A DNA stretch of 64,000 nt from an uncultured bacterium (GCA_905215555.1 CAJMQU010000021.1:1-64000); one strand, 5' to 3'; shown: positions 1 through 7,934, counted from the first letter of the stretch. Made by a program: numbers and translations. The notes: generated by a model from the letters alone, not told the origin.

Positions 1-57
1 GTTAACAGAATTATATAAAGCGAAATAAATTATCAAGCAAAGTCCTTAATATTTATA

Positions 58-702
58 TTATGACTTCATTCTAATAATTCTCGCAGGAGCCCCTGCAACA
101 ACAGTATTTTTTTCTACAGAATGAGTAACTAAGGCACCAGCACCTACATAAGCATTATAACCAATCGTATCAACTTTTCCACTTATTATATTAGCACCAA
201 TACCAATAAAAGCAAAATCTTCAACATTTACATAAGCACCTATCATGGCTCCGAATGCAATATAGCAATGATTGCCGATCGTTGTAGAATGGCTTATTGA
301 TACATTATACGACAGAACTGAGTTATCTCCTATGATAACATCCGGATGTACAACAGTATTTATATGAATGACTACTCCGTTACCTAATTGTGCAAATCTG
401 GAAACTTGGGCTGTTGGATGAATGAGAGAAGGCACCTCCCCCCCTTTCTGCAAAATTTTGTCAAACAATCGTGAACGAATAGCATTATCTCCTTGACTCA
501 AGGCTAAATTCATTCCTACTAAAGAAGGTAGCGAAAACAAATCATCAAAAGAGCCCAACACTTTATATCCATGTTCAATATCACCAGTTCTGTCACCATT
601 ATAGTGATATAACCCCTTTATTTCATACCCACAAGCTTCCACCAAATCAATGTAAACGGAAGTATTATGTCCTATTCCTAATATATAAATTTCTTTATTC
701 AT
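58..702 (-). CDS. PglD/NeuD-type sugar acetyltransferase
   Basis: Predicted cytoplasmic acyltransferase that acetylates an amino (or hydroxyl) sugar nucleotide for capsule synthesis. The 214-aa protein has the family layout: an N-terminal nucleotide-sugar-binding half (residues 1-90, starting with the glycine-rich motif ILGIGHN) and a C-terminal left-handed beta-helix of hexapeptide repeats (about 95-205). His138 in ISHSTTIG is in the position of the catalytic base of PglD. The gene overlaps the end of the aminotransferase upstream by 8 bp, so the two are translationally coupled. The pairing suggests synthesis of an N-acetylated 4-amino-dideoxy sugar; the exact sugar is inference. The locus continues beyond position 1. 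Confidence 0.85.
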   Translation of the reverse strand: MNKEIYILGIGHNTSVYIDLVEACGYEIKGLYHYNGDRTGDIEHGYKVLGSFDDLFSLPSLVGMNLALSQGDNAIRSRLFDKILQKGGEVPSLIHPTAQVSRFAQLGNGVVIHINTVVHPDVIIGDNSVLSYNVSISHSTTIGNHCYIAFGAMIGAYVNVEDFAFIGIGANIISGKVDTIGYNAYVGAGALVTHSVEKNTVVAGAPARIIRMKS

Positions 703-1807
703 CTACAATACATTTAATTACTCTATTTACTTCTTCCTCACTCAATGTATGATACATCGGTAAACATATCACACTATCTGCCACTTTATGTGATACTGCC
801 AAATTCTCAAGCTTAGCTGATTCCAATCCTCTATATGTAGAAAACTCGCTAATTAACGGGTAAAAGTATCTACGCCCTAACACATTTTGCTCTTTCATCT
901 TGAAATAAAGTTCATCACGTGTCATACCATATTTCTCGGCATCTACAAAAATGGGAAAATAAGAATAATTGTGACGGACACCTGGCATATCTTCCATAAA
1001 GCTGATACCCTCCACATCCTCCAAAACTTTTCGATATTTAATGGCTGTCTGACGACGTGCTTCAATAGCGGAGTCCACCTGCTTCAAATTAAGTAAACCA
1101 TAAGCCGCACGTATCTCATCTACCTTACCATTAATGCCCGGAGCAACAATCTCGGTCTCTCCCGCAAAACCAAAATTCTTCAAGTAGTCAATACGTTTCT
1201 TTATTTTTTCATCATGGCAAATCAAAGCACCGCCCTCAATGGTGTTATAGACCTTCGTGGCATGAAAACTCAAAGTTGACATATCGCCGGCATTCAATAT
1301 TGATCGTCCATTTACTTCCACGCCAAAGGCGTGAGCAGCATCATAAATTATCTTTAAACCATATTTGTCAGCTATATCCTGAATACGTTCCGTATCACAA
1401 GGTTTACCATAGACATGTACAGGCATGATAGCAGTAGTCTTAGGAGTAATGGCGGCTTCTATCTTATCAGGATCAATATTGCAAGTCACAGGGTCAATAT
1501 CCACAAACACGGGTTTGATGCCGTTCCACCACAAGGAATGAGTAGTAGCAACAAAACTGTAAGGAGTGGTTATCACTTCACCTGTGATACGCAATGCCTG
1601 CAAAGCACACATCAGAGGCAACGTACCATTAGTAAAGAGACTGATATAAGGTACTTTCAAATATTCACATAACGCCTTCTCTAGCTCCTGATGATAATGA
1701 CCGTTATTGGTCAACCACTTGCGATTCCATATATCCTGCAAATAAGGAATGAATTCATCCAATGAAGGGAGTAATGGGGAAGTAACTGTAATTACTTTAT
1801 TTTCCAT
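695..1807 (-). CDS. DegT/DnrJ/EryC1/StrS sugar aminotransferase
   Basis: PLP-dependent aminotransferase acting on a nucleotide-linked 4-keto (or 3-keto) deoxysugar. The 370-aa length is normal for the family. Visible motifs are the N-terminal NGTLPLM phosphate/PLP contact, YDAAHAFGV (the Asp that contacts the PLP ring) and SFHATKVYNTIEGG, whose Lys is the Schiff-base lysine. The sequence resembles the VioA/FdtB branch that makes dTDP-4-amino-4,6-dideoxyhexose or a related sugar; substrate assignment is inference. It sits between the flippase and the acetyltransferase that probably uses its product, all on the minus strand as part of the capsule operon. Confidence 0.9.
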   Translation of the reverse strand: MENKVITVTSPLLPSLDEFIPYLQDIWNRKWLTNNGHYHQELEKALCEYLKVPYISLFTNGTLPLMCALQALRITGEVITTPYSFVATTHSLWWNGIKPVFVDIDPVTCNIDPDKIEAAITPKTTAIMPVHVYGKPCDTERIQDIADKYGLKIIYDAAHAFGVEVNGRSILNAGDMSTLSFHATKVYNTIEGGALICHDEKIKKRIDYLKNFGFAGETEIVAPGINGKVDEIRAAYGLLNLKQVDSAIEARRQTAIKYRKVLEDVEGISFMEDMPGVRHNYSYFPIFVDAEKYGMTRDELYFKMKEQNVLGRRYFYPLISEFSTYRGLESAKLENLAVSHKVADSVICLPMYHTLSEEEVNRVIKCIVDE

Positions 1808-1841
1808 TTTTACTACAATAAATATATATATATTTGATTTT

Positions 1842-3287
1842 TTATCTACGCTTCAATGCAGAAAGAACCAACTGCTTGACTTCGAGATACTCGTCAAGAT
1901 GCAACTTTTCATATATAAACAGTGCCAACAAGATCCCAACTAAAAGCTGAATAAGCAACAGGGCGTAAACAGAAATATTCCAAAAAGAAACACTCCACAT
2001 GAATGCCGCTACCATAAAAGAAGTCAGAAAAGTGGGCAATATATCCTTTATCTGTTCGCTTGTAGGGTAGTTTATCAAATTAGCTGAATAATAACTGTTC
2101 AAAAAATAAGCGATAAAAGAAGTCAAAACACCACCCCATAACATATATTCAATGCCATAGGCAATACCCACGACAATGGGTCCCACAGCTATAATTTTTT
2201 TTATAATTTCGAGTTTCAGAAACAAATCCGAACGCCCTTTTACTTGCAGGATATTCAAGTTGATGGCATGGAGTGGATAGAGCATGCCGCTGAAACAGAT
2301 GATTTGCAAGAAGTAAACGGCAGGCACCCATTTTTCACCTATCAAAATCAGAATCAATGGTTTTGCAATCGCAGCCAGTCCCAACATACATGCAAAAGTT
2401 ATCAGCATGGTAATCTTTATCACTTTCCGGTATGCCTCCCGCAAGCGTTCCGGCTCTTCTTGTATGGAACTTAAAACCGGATAACTGACTCGCTGAACAA
2501 CAGAAGTTAGATTACTGGAAAATATCATATTGAACTGCTCCGCACGGGTATATTGCCCCAACTGCGCAGAAGTATAGAAACGTCCGATTACAATGTAGTA
2601 GATATTTTTATAGATAGTATCCAGTAACCCTGAAAACAACAATTTAGAACCAAAGCCAAACAATTCTTTAAAACTTTTCGTTGAAAATTCCCATTCCGGA
2701 TGCCATTTGCTATATATCCATAAGAACAAAGTATTCAAAAATTGACGAGAAAGCTGCTGACCAACCAAACTCCAGACCCCCATTCCCCCCAATGCCATTC
2801 CTATTCCAATCACTCCACTGCTGATAGATGAAATCAAAGAAACCTTGGTTTGCGTCTTGAAATCTACATTCCTTACAAACTGGGTACGGGGAATAATGGC
2901 AAGCGCATTTATTATCAGGACCCAGCCTATAATTCTTATAACTTCCAGCAAAACAGGTTCTTTAAAAAAGGCACTGATTGCAGGGGCAGCTAAATATAGT
3001 ATTACATAAATAAGAATACTGACCGTCAGATTAAAATAAAAAACGGTGTTATAATCAACTCGCTCTATACGTATCTTTCGTATCAGCGCATTAGAGAAGC
3101 CACTGTCTATAATGGAGTTGGAAATTGCTATAAAAATAGCAATCATGGCCATGACACCATATTCTTCAGGGGTTAATAATCGGGCAAGTACAAGCCCTAC
3201 CAAAAAAGTGATGCCGGAACTGGATATATTATCAATGAAACTCCACCCAACACCATGAATGGCTTTATGTCTTAAAGAATTCGTCAA
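1842..3287 (-). CDS. Wzx-type polysaccharide flippase (MOP superfamily)
   Basis: Integral membrane protein of 481 aa that would flip the undecaprenyl-linked capsule repeat unit across the inner membrane. Hydrophobic stretches typical of a 12-14 helix MOP flippase run through the whole protein. The N-terminus (KAIHGVGWSFIDN, then GLVLARLLTPEEYGVMA) matches the WzxC/RfbX-like lipopolysaccharide biosynthesis family. It starts 11 nt after upxZ and ends 34 nt before the aminotransferase, so it is the first biosynthetic gene of the operon after the two regulators. No frameshift is seen. Confidence 0.9.
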   Translation of the reverse strand: MTNSLRHKAIHGVGWSFIDNISSSGITFLVGLVLARLLTPEEYGVMAMIAIFIAISNSIIDSGFSNALIRKIRIERVDYNTVFYFNLTVSILIYVILYLAAPAISAFFKEPVLLEVIRIIGWVLIINALAIIPRTQFVRNVDFKTQTKVSLISSISSGVIGIGMALGGMGVWSLVGQQLSRQFLNTLFLWIYSKWHPEWEFSTKSFKELFGFGSKLLFSGLLDTIYKNIYYIVIGRFYTSAQLGQYTRAEQFNMIFSSNLTSVVQRVSYPVLSSIQEEPERLREAYRKVIKITMLITFACMLGLAAIAKPLILILIGEKWVPAVYFLQIICFSGMLYPLHAINLNILQVKGRSDLFLKLEIIKKIIAVGPIVVGIAYGIEYMLWGGVLTSFIAYFLNSYYSANLINYPTSEQIKDILPTFLTSFMVAAFMWSVSFWNISVYALLLIQLLVGILLALFIYEKLHLDEYLEVKQLVLSALKRR

Positions 3288-3298
3288 TTGAATTTTCC

Positions 3299-3787
3299 TT
3301 ATTCGTCAATATATTCCCACGGATAGGGATTATCAACTACGTTTTGAAACTCATCAATAACCTCTTGCTGTTCAAATGTAAGCGATGCGGAATCCCAGGA
3401 AGCGATAATTGCACGACCTTCGTCAGCCAAAGGCTCGTCAAACACTTCACCATAACAGGCGGTAAGCAGACGAAGTTTTAATAATGAAGCGGGAAGATTA
3501 TCAAGGATATCCCAACAACGATCCAACACTTCCTGAACATGTTGCAGCTTCTCACCGTGGTCAATGAATGAAGCACTATAACCCATCAGCAGGGCAAGGC
3601 AGACGTTCGCCTGTTCTTCAATGGTAGAACCCTTGACACCGGAATCATACAAGGCTGTGGTCAGGCGGTAGACCTCAGCGTTGCGGCGGGACAAGTCATC
3701 GCTATAGATGGGACTCCCGTCAACACCCAAATACATCAGCTCATGTGCTGCACGCTGAAGGGCAGCTGTTTCTGCAGAAAGAGACAT
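3299..3787 (-). CDS. upxZ: UpxZ-family inhibitor of heterologous capsule antiterminators
   Basis: Small 162-aa cytoplasmic protein encoded second in Bacteroides capsule operons. In B. fragilis, UpxZ proteins inhibit the UpxY antiterminators of other capsule loci and so enforce production of one capsule at a time. The assignment rests on position directly after upxY, size, and the conserved start (SLSAETAALQRAAHELMYLG) and acidic C-terminus (NPYPWEYIDE). It has no signal peptide or membrane segment. It should be expressed only when the invertible promoter at 4625-4853 faces this operon. Confidence 0.85.
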   Translation of the reverse strand: MSLSAETAALQRAAHELMYLGVDGSPIYSDDLSRRNAEVYRLTTALYDSGVKGSTIEEQANVCLALLMGYSASFIDHGEKLQHVQEVLDRCWDILDNLPASLLKLRLLTACYGEVFDEPLADEGRAIIASWDSASLTFEQQEVIDEFQNVVDNPYPWEYIDE

Positions 3788-3798
3788 AATTATTTTAA

Positions 3799-3822
3799 TT
3801 TATGATTTCAGATTTATGATTT
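3799..3822. repeat. Two TTTATGATTT direct repeats between upxY and upxZ
   Basis: Two copies of the 10-mer TTTATGATTT (3799-3808 and 3813-3822) lie in the 75-nt spacer between upxY and upxZ, followed by further A/T-rich near-repeats. No gene fits here. Function is unknown; such simple spacer repeats are common between Bacteroides genes. Confidence 0.5.
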
Positions 3823-3862
3823 ATCAACTGTCAACGATCAATCATTGATTATCAACAGCCAA

Positions 3863-4423
3863 TTATTTGATTACTTCGATCAGATCCGGATGGATAGTGG
3901 CCATGGCTACGGCAATAACGCCTTGTATCTCGACAACCACACGGCGGTCACGGGCACCCTTCACTTTCAGGAAAACACCCTCCTGTCCCGCAAAGTCACC
4001 ACCGGTGACACGGACTTTCGTGCCCTTGGACAAATTCAGCTCATCAGGTTGGAAATACATGAGATGGTCATTGTAAGTACCGGCCACAGCAATAAAGCGC
4101 TGCATCTCACTGTCCGAGATAATAATCTTCTGTCCGCTGCGGGTATCAGTAATGTATTGCAGGTAACTAACCTGAGACTTCACGCGCTTCACATCCGAAG
4201 GACGGGCATGGACAAATAGCAAATTGTGGACGACAGGAACCAAAGCGCGGACTTTCCTGCCTTTCTTCAGGCTGACCCTGTATTGCATGGGGACGAAACA
4301 TCCCAATTTTTCTTTTTCAAGAAGGCGCATAGCATCAGGTTCCCGCCGGTACGTGGCACGCATCGCATACCATAGTTCTGACTCATTTTCAGACCCTTTT
4401 TCAGTATCTTTTTCCGCTTCCAT
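3863..4423 (-). CDS. upxY: UpxY-family transcription antiterminator (NusG-like)
   Basis: First gene of the capsule operon. UpxY proteins are specialised NusG paralogues that act in cis on the 5' leader of their own capsule operon and stop premature termination. The 186-aa protein has an NGN domain (about residues 17-110, starting ELWYAMRATYRREPDAMRLLE) and a C-terminal KOW segment (about 135-178, VTGGDFAGQEGVFLKVKG). The first Met of the open frame is used because it leaves a short acidic tail before the NGN domain, as in other UpxY proteins. The roughly 220-nt leader between the invertible promoter and this start is where it would be expected to act. Confidence 0.93.
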   Translation of the reverse strand: MEAEKDTEKGSENESELWYAMRATYRREPDAMRLLEKEKLGCFVPMQYRVSLKKGRKVRALVPVVHNLLFVHARPSDVKRVKSQVSYLQYITDTRSGQKIIISDSEMQRFIAVAGTYNDHLMYFQPDELNLSKGTKVRVTGGDFAGQEGVFLKVKGARDRRVVVEIQGVIAVAMATIHPDLIEVIK

Positions 4424-4624
4424 TGATGATTTTGTTCAGAAAAGGGTGTTCCCTCGGGGCTTTGACACCCGTGCATACACCTGAGTTTCAATCAATTGCG
4501 AACACTTTATGTAAGATATAGCAAGCTTTGTGTTCCTCTTGCCCGTTGATTTTACGTAGCCGGTCATTACCTTTGTTATATTACAGGTAAATAGCTATTA
4601 AAGAATGGATTAAGAGCAATAATC

Positions 4625-4853
4625 GTCTTTTAATCGTTCGTTTTTTGTGCGCAACCTGAAGCCATATTTGCACTAAGATTCTTTCAACAAAAGGAAGGAG
4701 GAAAAAACACAATTTTATTTCCAGGATAACTCTTTATGAATTAACAACATATGACACAAAAGAAAAACATGAATAGCTTTTATTTATCAGAATATTTTGT
4801 TATTTCATTTCTCTGCACTATCTTTGCGAACATTAAACGAACGATTAAAAAAC
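4625..4853. promoter_or_regulatory. Invertible capsule promoter segment, drawn in the OFF orientation
   Basis: Two inverted arms bound this segment: 4625-4654 and 4824-4853, matching at 26 of 30 positions, with a perfect 16-nt core TTTTAATCGTTCGTTT (4628-4643, reverse complement at 4835-4850). The arms enclose a consensus Bacteroides promoter (4796-4826) that reads rightward, away from upxY. No CAAAnnTA (leftward -7) is visible between 4424 and 4640. Inversion at the core would place the promoter at about 4652-4682 facing upxY, with a leader of roughly 220 nt. Bacteroides capsule loci are known to be phase-switched this way by a site-specific invertase; no invertase gene is present in this window. 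Confidence 0.88.
4796..4826 (+). promoter_or_regulatory. Consensus Bacteroides promoter inside the invertible segment
   Basis: The -33 element TTTG (4796-4799) is followed after 19 nt by the -7 element TATCTTTG (4819-4826), an exact match to TTTG-N19-TAnnTTTG. In the orientation given it would transcribe rightward from about 4833 toward the small gene at 5257. The last three bases of the -7 box lie inside the right inverted-repeat arm. A second, weaker rightward match (GTTG 4545-4548, TACCTTTG 4568-4575) lies outside the segment. Confidence 0.8.
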
Positions 4854-5033
4854 ACCACCGATTTAGTACAATCATTATTGACACCATCCCCTATTCACCC
4901 GCTTCACTCCCCTATCATATCCATAGTGCAGCATCTTCCTTTCAATCCACCAACAGGACATTTCCCTTTTATAATAATGTACCCGCGTATACACACGCAC
5001 AGGCGCGTATTTCCTTATTTTTTCTTTAGACCC

Positions 5034-5100
5034 TGTTACACACATTCTATTATCAATAGGGGGTAGCCCCCCTACCCTATTTACCTGCCTGTGTGTAACA
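5034..5100. repeat. Nested inverted repeat (possible terminator or cruciform)
   Basis: An outer perfect 11-bp pair, TGTTACACACA (5034-5044) and TGTGTGTAACA (5090-5100), encloses an inner GC-rich hairpin: AATAGGG at 5055-5061 against CCCTATT at 5075-5081, with a loop of G and C runs. It lies 200 nt downstream of the rightward promoter in the invertible segment, so it could terminate OFF-phase transcription, but no strong T-run follows. The remaining bases between 4854 and 5256 show nothing else I recognise. Confidence 0.55.
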
Positions 5101-5256
5101 ACACCCAAAGAAAATATTCACTTTTTCAGACGAAAACAGAAGATATTACCATTATAAGAGTTAATTTTGCTTTCGCATTTCAAATTAATGATAATTTACC
5201 AACTTCTAAAATTGTAGTTTTATGGATAAAAAAACACAATATTGAGTATTGAACTC

Positions 5257-5445
5257 ATGAAGGAGGATAGTTATGACATCCAAATAGAGAGAGCAGAAAA
5301 CAGGATTAGCATCCTGTTAGTTGAAAATGAGGCGTTTGACGGGCGCATGATCGTCAAAGCCGGAGAAAGGGAAGAGTTCCTGCCCCCGTGGAGGAAGACC
5401 AAAGAGGAGGATGAGGATAAGGACGAGGGGCTACTGCCGTTCTAA
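5257..5445 (+). CDS. Small acidic hypothetical protein (62 aa)
   Basis: Not a family I recognise. From ATG 5257 the protein is 62 aa; an in-frame TTG at 5242 would add five residues. The first part (RISILLVENEAFDGRMIV) looks folded, followed by EEFLPPWR and a highly charged tail rich in Glu, Asp and Lys. A near-consensus -7 box (TAGTTTTA, 5215-5222) lies upstream, with only a weak -33. It sits in the capsule-associated small-gene cluster. It would also be the first gene reached by transcription from the OFF-oriented capsule promoter. Confidence that it is translated is moderate. Confidence 0.5.
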   Translation: MKEDSYDIQIERAENRISILLVENEAFDGRMIVKAGEREEFLPPWRKTKEEDEDKDEGLLPF

Positions 5446-5496
5446 GGTTCGCATGCGCCCAACTTTGAGTTGACAAGGGCTGAGTTAGTGTATAAC

Positions 5497-5555
5497 GTAA
5501 CGGGTGATAAGAATATATGTAATGCTACATTACATTATTTCTTACCACCCGTTAC
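5497..5555. repeat. Long hairpin between convergent small genes
   Basis: Arms 5497-5513 (GTAACGGGTGATAAGAA) and 5539-5555 pair at 16 of 17 positions. A second palindrome inside (ATGTAATG / CATTACAT) extends the structure almost to the loop. It lies 50 nt from each of two convergent genes, so a bidirectional terminator is the simplest reading, although no T-run is adjacent. The arm length and near perfection would also fit a recombination or protein-binding site. Confidence 0.6.
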
Positions 5556-5606
5556 AAGTATTGGCGTTTTATTTACAAAGGACACGCTCCTTCCGGTACG
5601 CGGACT

Positions 5607-5843
5607 TTAAGGTTCCCCCAGGTACTTGAATATCAGCTTCACTTCAAGAGGCATATAGGAATGGCGGTTCTTGTTATAGCCCGCTTCCTGCAGTTCAGCC
5701 ATCAGTTGCTTGTTGGCGTAAATCCAGCGGCGAAGCAGTTGTAAGGCGGTAGTGATACAGACACCGGGATTGTAAAGCATGGCAAGGTCGGCTTTGGTAT
5801 AAGCGCGGACGGGGACTTTCTCATCTAAGGATTCTTCTTTCAT
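5607..5843 (-). CDS. DUF4248 domain protein
   Basis: 78-aa cytoplasmic protein matching the Bacteroides DUF4248 family: it has the family's KADLAMLYNP segment (a helix-turn-helix-like stretch) and the ending PLEVKLIFKYLGEP. Function is unknown. Members are typically encoded near capsule loci and beside HU-like genes, as here. A minus-strand -7-like box TACCTTTA (5873-5880) lies 30 nt upstream of the ATG, and the gene is divergent from the HU-like gene. A role in DNA binding is only suggested by the small basic, helical character. Confidence 0.8.
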   Translation of the reverse strand: MKEESLDEKVPVRAYTKADLAMLYNPGVCITTALQLLRRWIYANKQLMAELQEAGYNKNRHSYMPLEVKLIFKYLGEP

Positions 5844-5872
5844 AAACTTGGTTTTTAGTTATTTACATGGTA

Positions 5873-5880
5873 TAAAGGTA
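5873..5880 (-). promoter_or_regulatory. Putative -7 element for the DUF4248 gene
   Basis: The plus-strand sequence TAAAGGTA is TACCTTTA on the minus strand, seven of eight bases of TAnnTTTG. No clear -33 TTTG is seen at the right spacing. Confidence 0.4.
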
Positions 5881-5997
5881 CTCATTTATGGCGACATACA
5901 GAAGGAATAAAGGAGGAATTACCTCTCATTTACTCTCTCGTTTTTTCATACAATTTCAAATAGCTTCAGGAGAGAGAAAGGCAGAAAAGGAACGGAG

Positions 5998-6005
5998 TAT
6001 ATTTG
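5998..6005 (+). promoter_or_regulatory. Putative -7 element for the HU-like gene
   Basis: TATATTTG matches TAnnTTTG exactly and lies 67 nt before the ATG at 6073. A matching -33 TTTG is not seen. Confidence 0.5.
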
Positions 6006-6072
6006 CAAGGTCAAAAGGAAAATAGACAAGATCAAATTACGTTATTGTTTAACTTTTTAAAAATCATCAATT

Positions 6073-6360
6073 ATGGGAGTACCATTCAAGAAGATCCCGC
6101 GGAAAGACCCGCGAAAGGCGGATGCCGTGGCAAAGATTTATCCGCAACTGGTCACATTAGGCCCGAACGCCGACCTGGAGGACGTGGCATACGTGATGAA
6201 GGAAAAGAGTTCGTTGACACTGGGAGACATCAAAAGTGTGATTACCAACTTTGTGGAAGCACTGGTAAGCAAGCTCTACAGCGGACAGTCAGTAATCAAG
6301 GACGTCGGCGTGTTCAGCCTATCGGCACGGACCGTAGGGGTGGAGAAAGTGAATGTGTAA
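6073..6360 (+). CDS. Short HU-like DNA-binding protein (C-terminally shortened)
   Basis: 95-aa member of the Bacteroides histone-like HU-related family found next to capsule loci. The N-terminal block (GVPFKKIPRKDPRKADAVAK) and the HU dimerisation-helix region (LEDVAYVMKEKSSLTLGDIKSVITNFVEALVSKL) are clear. The protein then stops after DVGVFSLSARTVGVEKVNV, where typical relatives of about 140-170 aa continue with the second DNA-binding beta arm and a tail. No continuation is visible in any frame before the hairpin at 6361. It could therefore be a truncated relic or a compact functional variant; the adjacent amidase gene usual in such clusters is absent. Confidence 0.72.
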   Translation: MGVPFKKIPRKDPRKADAVAKIYPQLVTLGPNADLEDVAYVMKEKSSLTLGDIKSVITNFVEALVSKLYSGQSVIKDVGVFSLSARTVGVEKVNV

Positions 6361-6400
6361 AGAAAACGAAGGTACTCTTTACAGAATACCCTCGTTTCTC
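6361..6400. terminator. Bidirectional hairpin terminator
   Basis: Arms 6361-6374 and 6387-6400 pair at 12 of 14 positions and the plus-strand side is followed by ATTCTTTT. It sits in the 56-nt gap between the convergent HU-like and DUF4301 genes. Confidence 0.65.
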
Positions 6401-6416
6401 ATTCTTTTAATATCAT

Positions 6417-7934
6417 TTATTGATGTTGTTCCCTCAACAAATCATTCACCGTCTTTACCGGATTAAACGTGCTCAGAGAAACTTCTACAAACACCGTATT
6501 CCAATCACTCATAGCACCATTCCACAATCCTGGAAGTTCGAGTGCCTTGAGATCTTTACCGTTCTTGGACTTGTAAGAGATGAAACCGGTAGCTTTATCC
6601 ACGAAGTTAACAAGATCGAACTTATGGCCTTTATAGTCACGCACGGCACAAACCAGATCTACAGGATTAAAGTGTGTACCTTTCTCAAACATTTCCTTCT
6701 TCTCCGGATCATTCATATCAATCTGAGAACTTTCAAGGATTTGCAAAGAGATGGTTCCGTCACTGTTATATGCCAGGAACGGACCACCACCCGGTTCACC
6801 TACGTTCTTCACCATACCGCATACGCGCATCGGACGGTTCAGTTTCTCCTTCAGATAAAGTACAAGTTCGGCATCCTCCAGATTCTTTGTCTCAGGATTC
6901 TTACAGAACAAGTTCTTCTGCAAGAATTGCAGAATCTCAATCACTTGCTCGTGAGTATATCTGCCGCTATCCAGAAGTTCCAGATAAGCAAATGCTTTTT
7001 GTTGCAGGGAAACTAAAACTCCCGCAATCAACTTCTTATATAATACGGTGTCGCCTTTCAATTTATCAGGCACCACATTGTCGATATTCTTAATAAAGAT
7101 AATGTCCGCATCAAGATCATTCAGATTCTCAATCAATGCGCCATGACCACCCGGACGGAACAATAATTTGCCATTATCACGGAAAGGCTGGTTATCCATA
7201 TCGGCAGCAACCGTATCCGTGCTGGGTTTCTGCTCGGAAAAAGTAACATTATAATCCACTCCGTATTTCTTTGCATAAACGGCTGCTTTGTCAGCCACCA
7301 ATGCTTCGAATAAACGGCGATGTTCGGGAGAGACAGTAAAGTGTACGTTTACTTTTCCATTCTTGTTGGCAGCATAAAGCGCACCTTCCACAAGATGTTC
7401 TTCCAATGGAGTTCGGCTTCCATCTTCATATCTGTGGAACTTCAGCAAACCTTTCGGAAGCGCACCGTAATTCAGTCCTGCCGCCTCAAGCAATGCAGCC
7501 ACTACAGCTTTATAATCACCCTCAGCCATCAATGCGGGAATGTTCTTCTCGAATGCTTTCTCACAAGCAGCATTCAAATCATCATAGAAAGCGAACTTTT
7601 CTATTTGCTCGAAAAATGTTTTCTCGAACTTCGTTTCCGGCGCATTATAATCAGCTCCGAGAAATTCAAACAAATTCTTGAACATACGGCTTGCCGCACC
7701 CGATGCGGGAACAAACTTCACTACTACTTTATCTGTCCGTGTATACGCATCCCATGCATCGAGGTAGAGCTTTTGCTCGTCAGTTGCAGGCGCCAGAATG
7801 CCTTTTTCTATAGAAGCGGCAGCAGCCAGCTTCAGATACGGAAAACCTTTCTCAAAACAGGCCAGCTGTTCGGCAATCTGTTCTTCTGAAATACCTTTTT
7901 GGGTAAGCAACTCTTTGTCTTGCGGTGTTATCAT
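6417..7934 (-). CDS. DUF4301 family protein
   Basis: 505-aa cytoplasmic protein of the Bacteroidota family DUF4301. The region around residue 75 (KVVVKFVPASGAASRMFKNL) resembles the G-x-G-x-R-M phosphate-binding loop of nucleotidyltransferases, and LLFRPGGHGALIENLNDLDAD and CGMVKNVGEPGGGPF resemble the substrate-binding strands of sugar-nucleotide transferases. A nucleotide-sugar or phosphosugar role is therefore an inference; no reaction is established. The gene is single, convergent with the HU-like gene and divergent from the RelA/SpoT homologue. Length is full for the family. Confidence 0.85.
   Translation of the reverse strand: MITPQDKELLTQKGISEEQIAEQLACFEKGFPYLKLAAAASIEKGILAPATDEQKLYLDAWDAYTRTDKVVVKFVPASGAASRMFKNLFEFLGADYNAPETKFEKTFFEQIEKFAFYDDLNAACEKAFEKNIPALMAEGDYKAVVAALLEAAGLNYGALPKGLLKFHRYEDGSRTPLEEHLVEGALYAANKNGKVNVHFTVSPEHRRLFEALVADKAAVYAKKYGVDYNVTFSEQKPSTDTVAADMDNQPFRDNGKLLFRPGGHGALIENLNDLDADIIFIKNIDNVVPDKLKGDTVLYKKLIAGVLVSLQQKAFAYLELLDSGRYTHEQVIEILQFLQKNLFCKNPETKNLEDAELVLYLKEKLNRPMRVCGMVKNVGEPGGGPFLAYNSDGTISLQILESSQIDMNDPEKKEMFEKGTHFNPVDLVCAVRDYKGHKFDLVNFVDKATGFISYKSKNGKDLKALELPGLWNGAMSDWNTVFVEVSLSTFNPVKTVNDLLREQHQ

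Noticed and set aside
4751..5029. 92-aa plus-strand frame across the invertible segment
   Set aside because: It would span the inverted-repeat arm and promoter, has low-complexity composition and no ribosome-binding site.
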